From the NCBI GenBank assembly GCA_963575745.1, contig CAUYUJ010019923.1, positions 47,501-111,500 on the forward strand: a stretch of DNA of 64,000 nucleotides. The letters run 5' to 3'. Of the stretch, positions 20,995 to 31,570 are shown piece after piece. Below the pieces are notes generated by a model. That model was not told the DNA's origin, made no database searches, and worked only from the letters and a program-made list of their open reading frames with translations. A program made the position numbers and the translations under genes. The stretch is from Prorocentrum cordatum. Its lineage: Eukaryota > Sar > Dinophyceae > Prorocentrales > Prorocentraceae. Every line of letters starts with the position of its first letter. The first letter of the stretch is position 1.

Positions 20995-21150
20995 GTGGAC
21001 TCCGTCCACGACATCTTTCTGAAATGGTTCTCGGAGGAACGGCGGAGATTTCGACGAAAGCCAATAAGCACGGCGGCGGCCAGGGCGGAGGCAGCGAAAC
21101 CGCGCCTTCGTGTCCGAGCTCTTGCAGCACTCCAGCAGCTTGGCCCCGGC
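20995..21150. repeat. Upstream module i, copy 3
   Basis: Perfect palindrome plus CTTTCTGAAATGGTTCTCGG, AACGGCGGAGATTTCGACG, CACGGCGGCGGCC and CGTGTCCGAGCTC. Confidence 0.8.
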
Positions 21151-21451
21151 GCACGGCTTGTTCGCCCCCCTCCTACTCAGGGCAGTCCTGAAGTCTCTCG
21201 GGGATGTACGTCAAAGTCGAAGCCCATCCGAGGCGTCTCGGGAGCGCCCGGGGAAGGGCTCGGGGGGCCCTCGGGGAAAAAGCCTCCGGGAGCGCCGGGG
21301 AGGCTCGCAAGGCTCTCCATGAGGGAGGGCCCAGGAGAGCTTCAAGAACATTTGAAATCCAGTGCACTCTTAAGAGAAACCGCTGTTGGGTCGGCCGTCA
21401 CCTCCGGGCGCGTCCAGTCGCATCACCGCCAACGGGAGGGTTTGTTCGCCA

Positions 21452-21510
21452 TGTCCCATTCTGTTCGCCCAGAGGGTCTGTGGAGGCCTTCGGGCGAACA
21501 GAACGGGACA
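21452..21510. repeat. Hairpin, 19-bp arms
   Basis: 21452-21470 (TGTCCCATTCTGTTCGCCC) pairs with 21492-21510 at 18 of 19 positions across a 21-nt loop. The left arm plus AGAGGGT recurs at about 23792-23816, so it may be the end of a small dispersed element. Confidence 0.75.
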
Positions 21511-21719
21511 GGGCAAGGAATGGGGAAGACATGTCCGAATCTCCTGGGCCCCCCAGATGCTCGTCCGAAGAATGCGGAGAGGTCCCAGAGTCATATCCGC
21601 CGACCCCTTGTGGGTCCCTAGGCGTGTGAGATAGTTCCCCCCCCTACAGTCCCCCCCCAGGGACCCCAAACTGGCGATTTGACCCCCCCCCCATGGCCCC
21701 GCCCGAGCGACTCACGGAG

Positions 21720-22330
21720 CTTCTTTGGGCTCAAAAGTCTCTCAAGGCGGCCCAAGAAGGCCCCAAGACTCCTCCAAGACGGCCCACGAGGGCCCCGAGA
21801 CGCCAAACGAACGCTCCAAGGCGCCCAAGATGGCCCCAAGACGGGCCAAGAGGCCTCCAAGACGGCCCATGAGGCCTCCAAGAGCAGTTCTCAGAAGGGC
21901 CGAAGAGCCGAAAATCTTCAAATTCCTATGGAAAACGTACATTTTGATCATATACGGCTTCTCGGCCTTCACGGCGTTGAACACGGTCCAAGAGCACCCC
22001 AAGACCGCCCCAAGACGGCCCAAGAGGCCCCCAACACGCGCCCAAGTCCGCCCAAGAGGGCGCCAAGACAGCCCAAGAGGCCCCCAGGACGGCCCAAGAG
22101 AGCCCCAAGACGGCCCCAAGAGGGGCCCAAGAGAGGGAGCCCGAACTGACATCCCGAGCCTTCCGCCCCGAGACGGCCCTAAAAGGCCCCGAGAGGCCCC
22201 AAGAGGCCCCCAAGACGCCCCCAAGAGGCCCCAAGAGGCCCCCCAAGAGGCCCCAGAACGGCCCCAAAACGGCCCCCAAGAGGCTTCGAAACTGCCTCCA
22301 AGAGTCCCGCGAGAAGCACCACCAGAGATC
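21720..22330. repeat. Minisatellite block, opposite orientation
   Basis: CCCAAGACGGCCCAAGAGGC units on the plus strand, the reverse of the neighbouring blocks. A core at 21890-21985 (GAAAATCTTCAAATTCCTATGG, AAACGTACATTTTGATC) is also reversed. Confidence 0.75.
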
Positions 22331-22746
22331 CCAGCGATCATCGCACAAGCGGGATTCGCGCTCCCGAGGCGAAGAATTCCAAAACCATGACCCAGAACAT
22401 TTCCTCCGCGTCCCCCTCCTCCTCCCCCTCACCCGCCTTGTCCACGTCGGCCCCCCAGTGGCGTCAAAACTGCTTTCCAGAGGCCCCCGAAAGGAGTGCC
22501 GCGAAATTCCGATACACATACAAGAACCTCTCACCCAAAGACCATAACCCAGAGCCTCCTCTCAGTGTCCCCCTCATCCTCCTCCTCAACCACCCTCTCC
22601 TCGTCCCCCTCCTCCTCGTCCCCCTCCTCTTGTTCATGGCCCGTCACCTCGACACGTTCGATGATTCTCCCCTGTGTCCTCCGCCTCACCCCCCATTCTC
22701 CTGTCCTCGTTCTCCTTTTTCCTCAGCGCGCGCGCCCGATTCGGCA

Positions 22747-23103
22747 TCATTTGCAGGTCTTGCACTTCAGAGTGCCTTTTTTTGCGTCGCGCGGGACATT
22801 GTGAGGGTCGGGGAACGCCGACTTCGGTAGTCTTCTCTTGCACGCGCCGCTGCACTGATACGCCTGGCAACTGCGGGCTGTGAACCCGAGTGCCGCGCAG
22901 CTTCCGCACACCACCTTTTTTTGATTCGACCATCGATGATGTTCTTTTTGGCTCTGCCTCAAATGTTTCGTGTCTGAGAACGCTCCTCCGCACGCCGCGC
23001 ACGTCAGCGGCTTCGCTTCCGCCTCGGCTCTCCGTTTCCTATTATTGGACTCAAGCGTCGTCCTCTGACGTTCTTCCGCGCATTTCCGACAAGACGGCAC
23101 CAA
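22747..23103 (-). CDS. Cysteine-rich zinc-ribbon protein, Stc1-like (C-terminal exon)
   Basis: A 118-codon frame ends at 22747. Visible cysteine pairs in order are CRKC, CAAC, CGSC, C-x3-YQC-SGAC and a terminal CKTC. The last part (YQCSGACKRRLPKSAFPDP, then GTLKCKTC) has the C-x3-C, Leu-Pro-x-Ser-x-Phe, Leu-x-C-x2-C spacing I associate with Stc1-type zinc domains, which in fission yeast link RNAi to heterochromatin. That assignment is by pattern only. The frame continues upstream as VPSCRKCAEERQR, where minisatellite-like sequence (23104-23290) begins, so the first Met may not be the true start. The hydrophilic, Lys/Arg-rich composition differs from the shadow frames around it. Confidence 0.5.
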   Translation of the reverse strand: MVPSCRKCAEERQRTTLESNNRKRRAEAEAKPLTCAACGGAFSDTKHLRQSQKEHHRWSNQKKVVCGSCAALGFTARSCQAYQCSGACKRRLPKSAFPDPHNVPRDAKKGTLKCKTCK

Positions 23104-23290
23104 GAGGGGCCCAAGAGGGCAACCAAAAATTCAAAAATCTAGCTTCCCGCCCCCACGAGCCCCAGGGGGCCCCAAGAGTGCCCCAAGAGGCCGCCAGAGG
23201 CCCCCAAGAGGCCGCCAAGACGCCCCAAGGAGCCCCCAAGAGGCCCCCAGGAGGCCTCCAAAAGACCACCAGACGCTTCCGCATTGCGAG
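23104..23290. repeat. Minisatellite block, possible intron
   Basis: CCCCAAGAGGCCGCCAGAGG-type units on the plus strand plus CAACCAAAAATTCAAAAATC. It separates two cysteine-rich frames on the minus strand. Exact splice sites not determined. Confidence 0.5.
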
Positions 23291-23390
23291 CCGTCAAGCC
23301 AACTGCAATGCACTCCGCGCATGCAGCCTTGCTCTTCCTCGCGACGTGCTCACAATCTTGCTCGGCGCTGTGCTACGCGACGTGCTGCTG

Positions 23391-23620
23391 CTACGCGAAC
23401 TGTTTCGTGCGCGCTGCGAACGTCAACAGCCTCTTCACCCGTTTCGACTCATCTGCCACATCTTTCGCGGTGATGCTTCGCTGATCACAGCTTCCGCACG
23501 CTACTCTTGCTCCTTTCGTCTTCCGGTGCTCCTCCACTTGGTTGAGGGGCGAGAGGCCGACCTCCCAGAAGGACACCCCGCACCCGGGTGCACAGCACGC
23601 AAAGCGCTCGCAAAACACGC
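23391..23620 (-). CDS. Cysteine-rich zinc-ribbon protein, upstream exon
   Basis: Reads CCAPGCGVSFWEVGLSPL, then QVEEHRKTKGARVACGSC, then SITAKDVADE, stopping at 23391. The CxxxC, EHR, VACGSC spacing parallels CAACGGAF, KEHHR, VVCGSC in the frame at 22747-23103. The two may therefore be duplicated zinc modules of one gene. An open frame extends to 23735 but the distal part is not recognisable. Confidence 0.4.
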
Positions 23621-24083
23621 CCCAGACCACCGGCATCACGCAAACATGTGGACCCCCTACGTATCTGCCACCACCCGCGCGCGACACCGCACCCTCACAC
23701 AAGACGCCGCTGGCCAGAAACTCCTGGCCTCGCAACAGTCACAGAAGGGGTCGGCGGATGTGGCGTAAGCCTGTAGAATCAATTGGCTGCTGTCCCATTC
23801 TGTTCGCCCAGAGGGTGCGAAGTCCAATTCGATCTCCACAGAGACCGCTGCTGCGGGGTCGGACGCGCGCCCCGCCGCGATGGGGGGGCAGGGCGAGCTG
23901 CCGCCGCACGACGCAAAGGGCGGCGACGTCCGCCCGCGCGCGGCCTGGTCCGGCGCCGCCCGGGGCGCAACGTACGCGGCAGGTCGCCTTCGAAGTAGAG
24001 GCCTCCTAGATTCGGGTCGGAGTAGGAGGAGGCCTCGAAGTAGTGGCCTCGAAGTAGAGGCCTCGAAGTAGAGGCCTCCTAGT

Positions 24084-24308
24084 TGGGGTCGGAGGATCTC
24101 GCCGCATCGCCGATACAGCGGCGATGCATCGGCGATGCATCGGCGGTGCATCGGCCATGCACTGGCGACGTCGGCGATGCATCGGCGACGTCGGCGTGGA
24201 GGAAATTGGGCACCACATCGAGCCGCATCGCCGATGCATCGCTGATGCATCGGCGATGCAACGGCGATGCGGCGCGATCCTCCGACCCCATCTACTCTGA
24301 CCCCATCG
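24084..24308. mobile_element. MITE-2: TIR element with GATGCATCGGC repeats, copy A
   Basis: Terminal inverted repeats 24084-24112 and 24262-24290 match at 28 of 29 positions (GGGGTCGGAGGATC, CGCCGCATCGCCG). The interior is a tandem CGGCGATGCATCGGC-type minisatellite interrupted by GGAGGAAATTGGGCACCACA. Non-coding. Copy B: 45701-45932. Relics: 44655-44775, 46556-46608, 59990-60115. Confidence 0.8.
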
Positions 24309-24700
24309 AAGAGGCCTAGAAGAAGGAAATGCGCGGGGATCCCTGGCGTTGGCTCCGTTCCAGCCCGCGCCCGTGCCCCCCGAGGGGGGGGGGAAACCCG
24401 CGGGTGGGGCCGCTTTGGGAGCATCTGGCACCGTCTGCTTCGACCAGCCCGGCCCCTCTGAAGCAGGGCTAGGATCGAGATAAATCGCTCCAGAGCGTTC
24501 CGGAGCGCTCTCAGAGCGTTCGGGAACGCTCTGTAGCGGCCGCGGCGCCCAATACATCCTCCAAACCCGCCGATTCTAAGAGATTTCGAATTATCCCGAT
24601 CCGATTTCGTCCCGATCTTCGAGTCGTTTTACCCTCCTCGCCTCCGGGGGGTAAAGGCATATTCGTCTGAAAAGAAATGCCCCCATCCCCGGGCGGGGGG
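24309..24700. other. Unassigned
   Basis: GAGCGTTCCGGAGCGCTCTC-type short palindromes at about 24485-24530. No gene recognised. Confidence 0.35.
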
Positions 24701-25800
24701 GGGCCCGCAGCGGGGGCCGTCTTAGGGAGCATCTTGCCCCGCCTTGGACCATCTTGGGGCCGTCCTGGGACATCTTTGGGCCGTCTTCGATCGTCTTCGG
24801 CCATCGTTGGGCAGTCTTGGACCATCGGGCGCCTCGACCAGGCCGCGGGCGCCCTCCCCCGGGGGGTGGAAGTATCTGAAAATTAATACCTCCACCCCCG
24901 CGGGGGGGGGGGGGGGAGACTCGCACCTGGGGCTGTCAAGGCGTGCTGCTGCTGCTGCTGCTGCTGCTGGAGCTCGCTGCTGCTGGATCCGCCTCCTCCT
25001 CCTCCTGCCTTCGATCCTTCATCCCCTCGATCGTCGATCGTCAATCGTGGATCCTACGACAACGCCCCCCCCGAAGAGAAGCCTCCAGAGCCCCCGGAGC
25101 GTTGAGAGCTGCTCCTCGAGTCCTGCGAGGGGCATCACGCCTCTCGTCTGCCTCTCCGCTCTCGGCGGCAGTTTTGGAAGCCTCTCGGGGGCCTCCTGGG
25201 GGCCGCTTGGAGGCATCTTGGGCCTACGTTGGGCCGCTTGGGGGCCTCTTGGAGCCGTCTTGGGCGCCTCTTGGGGCCGTCTTAAGGCGTTTAGGGCGTT
25301 CTTGGGCGCCTCTAGGGTTGTCTCGGGCCCGTCTTGGGCCGCTCTTCGAGCCCTCTTAGGCTGTCCTGAGCGCCTCTTGGACTCTCCTGGGGCCGCCTGG
25401 GACCGTTTGGGGGCCCCCTGGAGGCACTCTTGGGGCGTCTTGGAGCGATCTTGGGGACCTGTATGGCCGTCTTGGACGCGCTGCGGACGCACAGCGCGGG
25501 AATTGCAACAATGAAAGTTTCCCGTAGGGATTGGGACGACTTGTCCTGGTTAGGGCTCTCTTGGGGCTCGTCTTGGAGCCCACTTGGAGCGTCCTGGGAG
25601 GCCTCTTGGGCTGTCGGGAGGCTATCTTGGGCGTCTTGGAGCGCTCGGAAGCCCTCTTGGGCCGTCTTGGGCCGTCTTGGGGCCCTCGTGAAGGCCTCCA
25701 GGGGTGTCTCGGAGCGCTCTTGGGCCATCTTGGAGCGTCTCGGAGCGCGCTGGGGCCTGCTGGGGCTCGCAGGGGCCTGCTACGCCATTTTGGTCCGAAT
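24701..25800. repeat. Mixed block: minisatellite, CTG tract, DR4 copy 2, core
   Basis: 24710-24850 minisatellite; 24943-24985 (CTG)n; 24985-25120 DR4 partner of 3612-3710 (CAATCGTGGATCCTACGACA); 25150-25800 minisatellite with a core at 25460-25550 (CGCTGCGGACGCACAGCGCG, AATGAAAGTTTCCCGTAGGG). Confidence 0.7.
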
Positions 25801-25834
25801 CGCCTTTCTCGCACGCGCGGGGCCCCGCATTGTA

Positions 25835-26262
25835 GTATAGATGACGTTGGGCTTTTGCTTCGCCTCCCACATGTCCCTCAGCAACGCCAAGGCCCGCTGC
25901 CACTGCTCGACCTTCCCGCACGCGCTGATCCCAGCGTTGTAGCTGATGGCTTCGGGCTCCAGCGTCGCCTCCCGCATCTCGCTCAACAGTGCTAGCGCCG
26001 GGTGCCACTGCTCGCCCTTCTCGCACGCGATGATGCCAGCGTTGTAGCTGATGACGTCGGGCTCTTGCTTCGCCTCGCGCATCTCGCTCAGCAGCGCCAG
26101 GGCCCACTGCCATTGCCCGCCCTTTTCGCACGCGCTGATGCCAGCGTTGTAGCTGATGACGTTGGGTTCTTGCTTCGCCTCGCGCATCTCGCTCAGCAGC
26201 GCCAGGGCCCACTGCCACTGCCCGCTCTGTTCGCACGCGCTGATCCCAGCGAAGTAGCTGAC
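25835..26262 (-). CDS. PPR-repeat block, 4 repeats
   Basis: N to C: SYFAGISACEQSGQWQWAL, SYNAGISACEKGGQWQWAL, SYNAGIIACEKGEQWHPAL, SYNAGISACGKVEQWQRAL. Residues at 5/35 are F/N, N/D, N/E and N/N. Spacing is strictly 105 bp. The palindrome normally on the N-terminal side is cut short here (GACCACGGAATTTGCCCGC at 26259-26277, the second half of the 19335 type). The C-terminal edge has the shared boundary (VIYTTMRGPARARKA). The predicted fold is alpha-solenoid; no targeting peptide can be assigned because the true start is unknown. Confidence 0.6.
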
Positions 26263-26266
26263 CACG

Positions 26267-27835
26267 GAATTTGCCCGCAATGATGTGGACGTGAAGTGGA
26301 GCGTCTCCGGGGCCTCGCGGGGAGGGGGGGAGGCTGGAAGGACGGTGTGGATGGGAAGGTGGCCGCTGAACGGGAAAGTGAGCCAGGAATGCAGGCAAGC
26401 AGACTTAACGGCAGGGTCGCGGTGGTGGAGGCGGTGTCAATAAAATCACACCCATGAAGGCACGACATGGTGTGGACTGGAGCTGTTTCTCATAACGCGC
26501 TCTGTGTCCATCATAGATTATGCGGGGCGGGTCGCCGTGACAACTTGATCTGCTCTTCGCCAGGGCCGAGGGGTATGCTTATTTAGTCATGCGGCGAGAA
26601 TGAGGCCCGCAAGAGGGCACCGAGACGACCCAATATGTGTCTAGGACGGGCCAAGAGGCATCCCAGACGGCCCAAGAGGGCCCCACGAACTCAATAAGAC
26701 GGGCCCCGGTGTGAGGGCACGAACCAACCTTTCGAGCACATCGCCCCAAGACGCCCGAGATGGTTCCCAGTTTGTCCAAGAGAATCCCAAGACGACGCCA
26801 AAATTCAACGCTCCCCAAAGGAGAACTATCCAAGGCCTGTTGGGGGCTTCTTTTCGTCCTCCTGCGGGTCTCGCAGGGCCCTCTTGGGCCGTCTTGGGTG
26901 CCTCTTGGGCCGTCTTGGGGCGATCTGGAGCCGTTTGGGGGCAGTTTTGGGACCATCTTGGATTGTTACTGGGCGCTTTGGGGGCTGTCTTGGCTGCCTC
27001 TTGGGTCGTCTCGGGCGCCTCTGGGGCCGTCCTAGGGCCGTCTCTGGGCGGTTTTATGCCCTCCTGGGGGCGTCTGGGGGCGGTTTGGGGCGGCCTCGGG
27101 GGCAAAATTTGTGTTCTGAAGGGAACGGACCATGTTTGGCCTCTTTGGGCTCTCCTGGGGACCTTCCTGGGACGTTTCGGGGGCCTCCTGACCCGCCTTG
27201 GGGGCCTCAAGGGCCATCGTGGAGCTCGCCTGGGGTCCTCTCAGGGCGTCGGTGCGCCCTCCCGAGCGTCTATGAGCCGTCTTCGGGCCATGAATGGGCG
27301 TTTGTGAGGCTGTCCTGGACACCACTAGGGCCGTCTCAGGCGCCTATGGAGCAGTCCCAGGGCCGTCTCGGGCCGTTTTGGGACCTTTCTGGGTGCGTCT
27401 GGGGGCCTCTTGGGGCGATCTTGGGGGCCTGCACAGCCGTTCTGGAGAACGCGCGAACGAAAACAACGGACAAACGAACAAATGCACGTTTCCCAAAAAG
27501 AGAAACGCAACGATTTGTGTTTCTTGGGGCTCTCCCGAGGGTCCTCCTGGGCCGTCTCGGGGGCCTCCCGGCCTGCCTCGGAGGCCTACGGGGCCCTGTT
27601 GGGGCGCCTGGGCGCTCTCGTGAGCGTCTCTGACAAAGGGCCTTCCCCAGAGGGCCCGGGGAGCCACTCAAGACAGAGGACCTTCTCGCACGAGCGGGTC
27701 CCTGCATTGTAGAAGAGATGGCGTCGGGCTCCAGCTTCGCTTCCCGCATTTCGGACAACAACGCCAGCGCCGGCTGCCACTGCTCGCCCTTCTCGCACGC
27801 GCTGATCCCAGCGCTGTAGCTGACTGGGGCGGATC
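26267..27835. repeat. Segmental duplication, copy B
   Basis: Collinear with 19352-20990, about 6.9 kb away in the same orientation. It includes module iii (26267-26600), a minisatellite (26860-27670) with cores near 27110-27150 and 27440-27530, and a PPR repeat at its end. Confidence 0.85.
27715..27834 (-). CDS. Single PPR repeat in a cassette
   Basis: SYSAGISACEKGEQWQPAL through AKLEPDA, then the boundary ISSTMQGPARARRSS. Ser at 5 and Asp at 35. A weak palindrome (CCGTGG, 8-nt loop, CCAC) begins at 27835. The paralogous block in duplication copy A has three repeats, so this copy has lost or never gained two. Confidence 0.55.
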
Positions 27836-28625
27836 CGTGGCCGAATGTCCACGACAGAAGTCCGAGATGGCACGTTGGACCAGGGCAGAGATGTAGCCGA
27901 AAGGCTTTCGAGATGGCGCTGGGCCCGAACTTCGGCTTTGCTGTTGCTGCCTTCAGATGTAGCTTGCCTCTGCCTGCGGTATGTTCTTGGTGCTGCCTGC
28001 TTTTGCTGTGCCGCCTTTGCCTGCTGCGGAATGCTGCTGCTCGCTGCTGTTTGGGTCTGCAGAGTGCTGCGTCTTGGTATCCTTGCCAGCTAACGCAACC
28101 TGGAGCTCGTGAGTGAGCGAGGAGCGAGCAGCAATGAGCGATGAGTCAGGGCCGAGGGGGGAGGGGTGGGGAGAAAGCGAGGAGCGATCAGCGAGGAGCA
28201 CGGTGCGAGAAGCGAGGCGCGACGGCCGCGGAAAGAGAAAGAGAGAGAGAGAGAGAGAGAAATATGCGAGGATGGAGAAAGGGAGGGCCGCGGAGGAAAG
28301 GGTAGGCCGTCGCAAGCAGCCAGGAGGGAGAAGCGAGGGGGCAGGAGAGAGGTGGAAGGAGCGAGGTCGAGCGAGAAGGGAGAAGCCAGAAGCGAGGCGA
28401 GGGAGGCGAGGGGCGAGGAGAGAGAGGGGGAGGGGAGATGCGCGTGGAGCGAGGGGCAAGGATCGAGAAAGGATACATGAGAAGAGGCCAGCACACGCAT
28501 GTCGCCATGGCCTCGGCGCGGGTGCGGCCAAACATCTCGTCTCTTTCGCTCATTTATGTGGTCTCTCATGGGTGGCCGGCACAGTCACAGAGCTCCGTAG
28601 GATCTTCCCTCGAAAGCCTCTTCGA
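27836..28625. repeat. Upstream module ii, copy (complete)
   Basis: GTCCGAGATGGCACGTTGGACCAGGGCAGAG-like start, CTG-rich part to about 28085, purine-rich part with a (GA)n tract at 28235-28262, and a distinct tail at 28510-28625 (ATGGCCTCGGCGCGGGTGCG, GGGTGGCCGGCAC, CTTCCCTCGAAAGCCTC). The tail recurs at 31438-31570. Confidence 0.7.
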
Positions 28626-29110
28626 GGCTATGTTTTGGGGTGCCTTGGGGCCTCTAGGGGCCCCCTTGGGGCCTGAAAGTCTTGGGGGACTCCTTGGGCT
28701 TCTAGGGGGCATCTCAGGGGCCTGCTGGCGGCTTCCGGGCCCGTCCTGGAGCGGAGACCGCAAAATGTCACTTCGAGTTCGCTCTCTTGGGGGCCTCTTG
28801 GGGCCCTCGTGGGCCGTCTTGGGCATCTCTTGGACCGTCCTGGGGCCCTCTTGGACCGTCTTGGGACTCTCATGGGAGCTGCGGCTGTCTTGGGGGACTC
28901 CAGGTCGCCTCCAAAGCCTGCTGGAACGCTGCGAAGACAAAACATGCTGAGCCAAAGCGCTGCAAACTCTCCCAGGGAATGAAACCATGTTTGCCTTTCG
29001 GGGCTGCCTTGGGAGCCCCCGCGGATCTTTCTTGGGTCGTCTTGGGGGCCTCTTAGGCCGTCGGGGCCGTCTTGGGCGCCTCCTCGGCTGTCTCTGGGCT
29101 CCCTTGGCTC
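28626..29110. repeat. Minisatellite block with core
   Basis: Core near 28925-28995 (GCTGCGAAGACAAAACATGC, CCCAGGGAATGAAACCATG). Confidence 0.65.
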
Positions 29111-29247
29111 GTGTCTGGGGCGTGGCCAGAGGCCCACACGGCTGCGCAAACTGCCCCGGGGACGCGCTTCGGCCTCCCGGGGCCCCGCGGAAGGAAACAA
29201 CGGCCATGGAAGCGAAATACCTTCTCGCACGCAGAGGTCCACTGGTG

Positions 29248-29690
29248 CTGACCCGCGGCATGCTAGCCCCGAAGTTTGTCCGAGGTGGCACGTTGGCTCG
29301 GGGCGGAGCTGTTGCGGGAGAGGACTTCCATGATGACGCTGGGCCCCAGATGTGGTGTTGCTGCTGCTGCCTGCAGCTGCAGGATGCTGCTGCCTGTCCC
29401 ATGCTGCTGGTGTTTGCTGCCTCCGTTCTGCCGCGGGTGGTGCTTGCGGAGGGCTGCGCGCTGCTGCTGTGCGCTGCTTCTGCTCCTTAGCCTGCGGGGT
29501 GCTGCTTCTCCGGAGTCCTGCCAATTGGCTGACGCAGCCTGGCGCTCGCGAGGGGAGCGAGGAGGGAGAAGCGAAGAGCAGGGAGCGAGGAGTCAGGTTC
29601 GAGGATGGAGGTGGGAAAAACGGGGGCTCAACGAGGATCAAGGAGAAAGGCGAGGAAGGAGCGAGGAAGCTAAATGAGTAGAGCGCGGAG
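29248..29690. repeat. Upstream module ii, copy
   Basis: GCTGACCCGCGGCATGCTAG, TTTGTCCGAGGTGGCACGTT, GATGACGCTGGGCCCC, then CTG-rich and purine-rich parts. Confidence 0.65.
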
Positions 29691-30129
29691 GGAGACTTGA
29701 GAAGCGGCTTCGGGTTCCCTCAGAAGCATCTTGGGGCAATCGTAGATCCGTTCGGGGACCGTGGACCCTCTCTGGAGTGTCGTAAACTCAACTGGGCCCT
29801 CCTGCGGGCACTGGATCTTACGAGCAGCTCAAGGCGTCCTTGGAGCATCCTGGCCCAGTGTCGGGGGCACGGGAGCAAGCGCACTGCGTTCATATCTGGC
29901 ACGCGATTCGCTCAGAATTGGTACAAATGACCGTGGGCTCCGACATCGCATCCCGCACCTCGCTGAGCACCTGTCGACATTGGGCCCCAACTTGATTATC
30001 ACCATCTCGATAAAGAACGGCATGACCCACTTTCACTTTCACTACACGTCTCTCCTCTCACAAATGCTGATCTCACCGCTGTAGCCGACCAGAGCGGATC
30101 CGTGCAATGTTATCCGAAACAACTTATTG
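29691..30129. other. Unassigned with PPR traces
   Basis: Short PPR-like traces on the minus strand: CATCGCATCCCGCACCTCGC at 29945-29965, and TGATCTCACCGCTGTAGCCG at 30068-30087 followed by GAGCGGATCCGTG. Too degraded to call. Confidence 0.4.
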
Positions 30130-30459
30130 CGCGATTGAGTCCGCTGTCAAATTCACAGTACGGATGTTCGTCCACGTAATCGCAGCGGTTGCCCAACAAG
30201 TTCTCACACGCGCAATGCTTCGCAAGACACGCGAAATTGCGAAAGACCGATCCCACGATAGCCTGGGAATCCTGCCGAGTCGAGAGACGACCTCTCATAC
30301 GCTGTGGCGCACACGTTATAACTGATGTCGTCCGTCTCCACATTGCACTCCCGCATCTCGCTGAGCAACGACAACGCATGCTGCCACTGGCCGCACCTCT
30401 CACACGCGCAGGTCGCAGCCATGTAGCTGACTACGGCGGACCCGTGGACTCACGTCCAA
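30130..30459 (-). pseudogene. Decayed PPR cassette plus duplicated segment
   Basis: One readable repeat (30310-30440): MAATCACERCGQWQHALSLL then ECNVETDD. It has CERCGQW where most have CEKGEQW. The adjoining 30130-30300 matches 2840-3010 (AATCGCAGCGGTTGCCCA, GCAAGACACGCGAAA, GATAGCCTGGGAAT, GAGACGACCTCTCATAC), so both loci carry the same hybrid of PPR repeat and foreign sequence. A palindrome relic (GTGGAC-TCAC-GTCCA) is at 30444-30459. Confidence 0.6.
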
Positions 30460-31169
30460 GACAGCTGATTCGCACGCAGGGGTGGAAATCGCCTGCCTGC
30501 TGTCATGCTTGCGCGCTGCCCTGCGCGCGTGGCTGCTAGCCTGCTGCCCAAGCAACTCTAAACCAAGTGTTTCTGTTTGCCTGCTGGCCAACGTTCCTAA
30601 TCCCATGCCTGCCAGCTCGCCTGCTCGCGTGCTGGGTTGCATTGTCGCTTGCTCTTCGGCTCGGTGGCAGCCAAGATCACGTGGGATGTCAGCCAGCGCC
30701 TCGGAAGGGGTAGAGCGCGGGCGGAGCAAATATAGGCCAGAATATTTAGGCGACCGCTTCGGCAGGTGGTCGGCGGACTGCGTTGGATGCGGGGTGCGGA
30801 AACTTTGAGGGTGAGGGTGCCGAGCATGCAATCATGTTTGCTGTGCGTTCACTGCGGGTGCGTGGATGTGTTCTCGGATCTCGGTGGAATGTTGTGGAGA
30901 TGTCGGCACGTTTGTTTGAGGTGCGACGTGGCATGGGACTTGCGATCCAGTGCGTCGGGTTTGGTGTATCGGGCGTTGCTGCGGGTTGCTTGGTTCTGCG
31001 GCGAAGGAGGAGCTGCGGAGAAAGCCAAGCTTAGACCTGTGTTCGCTGTTCATTCGTTAATCATGTCCAGGGGCGCTTCGTCGCATGAGGCGTCCGAAGG
31101 CTTCTGGGGAACAGGATCGGACAACGGAGATGGAGGGATACTTTCGGGGAGGCATGTGGGAGGGTGATG
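30460..31169. other. Low-repeat stretch, no gene recognised
   Basis: Less GC-rich and apparently single-copy. Frames of 60-143 codons occur on both strands without recognisable motifs. Confidence 0.35.
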
Positions 31170-31570
31170 AGAGGCGTGCTTTCAGTTGCGTTCGGTGCCA
31201 CGTGGCGGGTGCGAGGTGCTTGGTTTCCCGCTCTGTGCTGGCGCCGCGGAGAGACAGAGAAAGAGAGAGAGAGGCGTGGGGCCAGGGCAGAGGAGGGAGG
31301 ATCGAGGGAGAGCGAGAAGAGAGGAGCAATGGGAGCGAGGAAAGAGAGAGAGAGAGGCAAATGAGCGAGGAGAGGGCGGCGAGGAGCGAGGAGCGAGATG
31401 GGGAGGCAGGCGAAGAGGCCACCGCACGGCTGTCTCGATGGCCTCGGCGCGCGTGCGGCCGAACATCTGGTCTCCTCTTGGGTCGCTCATGGGGTTCTCT
31501 ATTGGGTGGCCGGCGCGGACGGCAGAGCTCTCGGAGGGAGCTTCCCTCGGAAGCCTCTCGGAGGGCTTTG
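31170..31570. repeat. Module ii, second half plus tail
   Basis: Purine-rich GAGCGAGAAGAGAGG sequence with GA tracts, then the tail ATGGCCTCGGCGCGCGTGCG, GGGTGGCCGGCGC, CTTCCCTCGGAAGCCTC matching 28510-28625. Confidence 0.7.
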
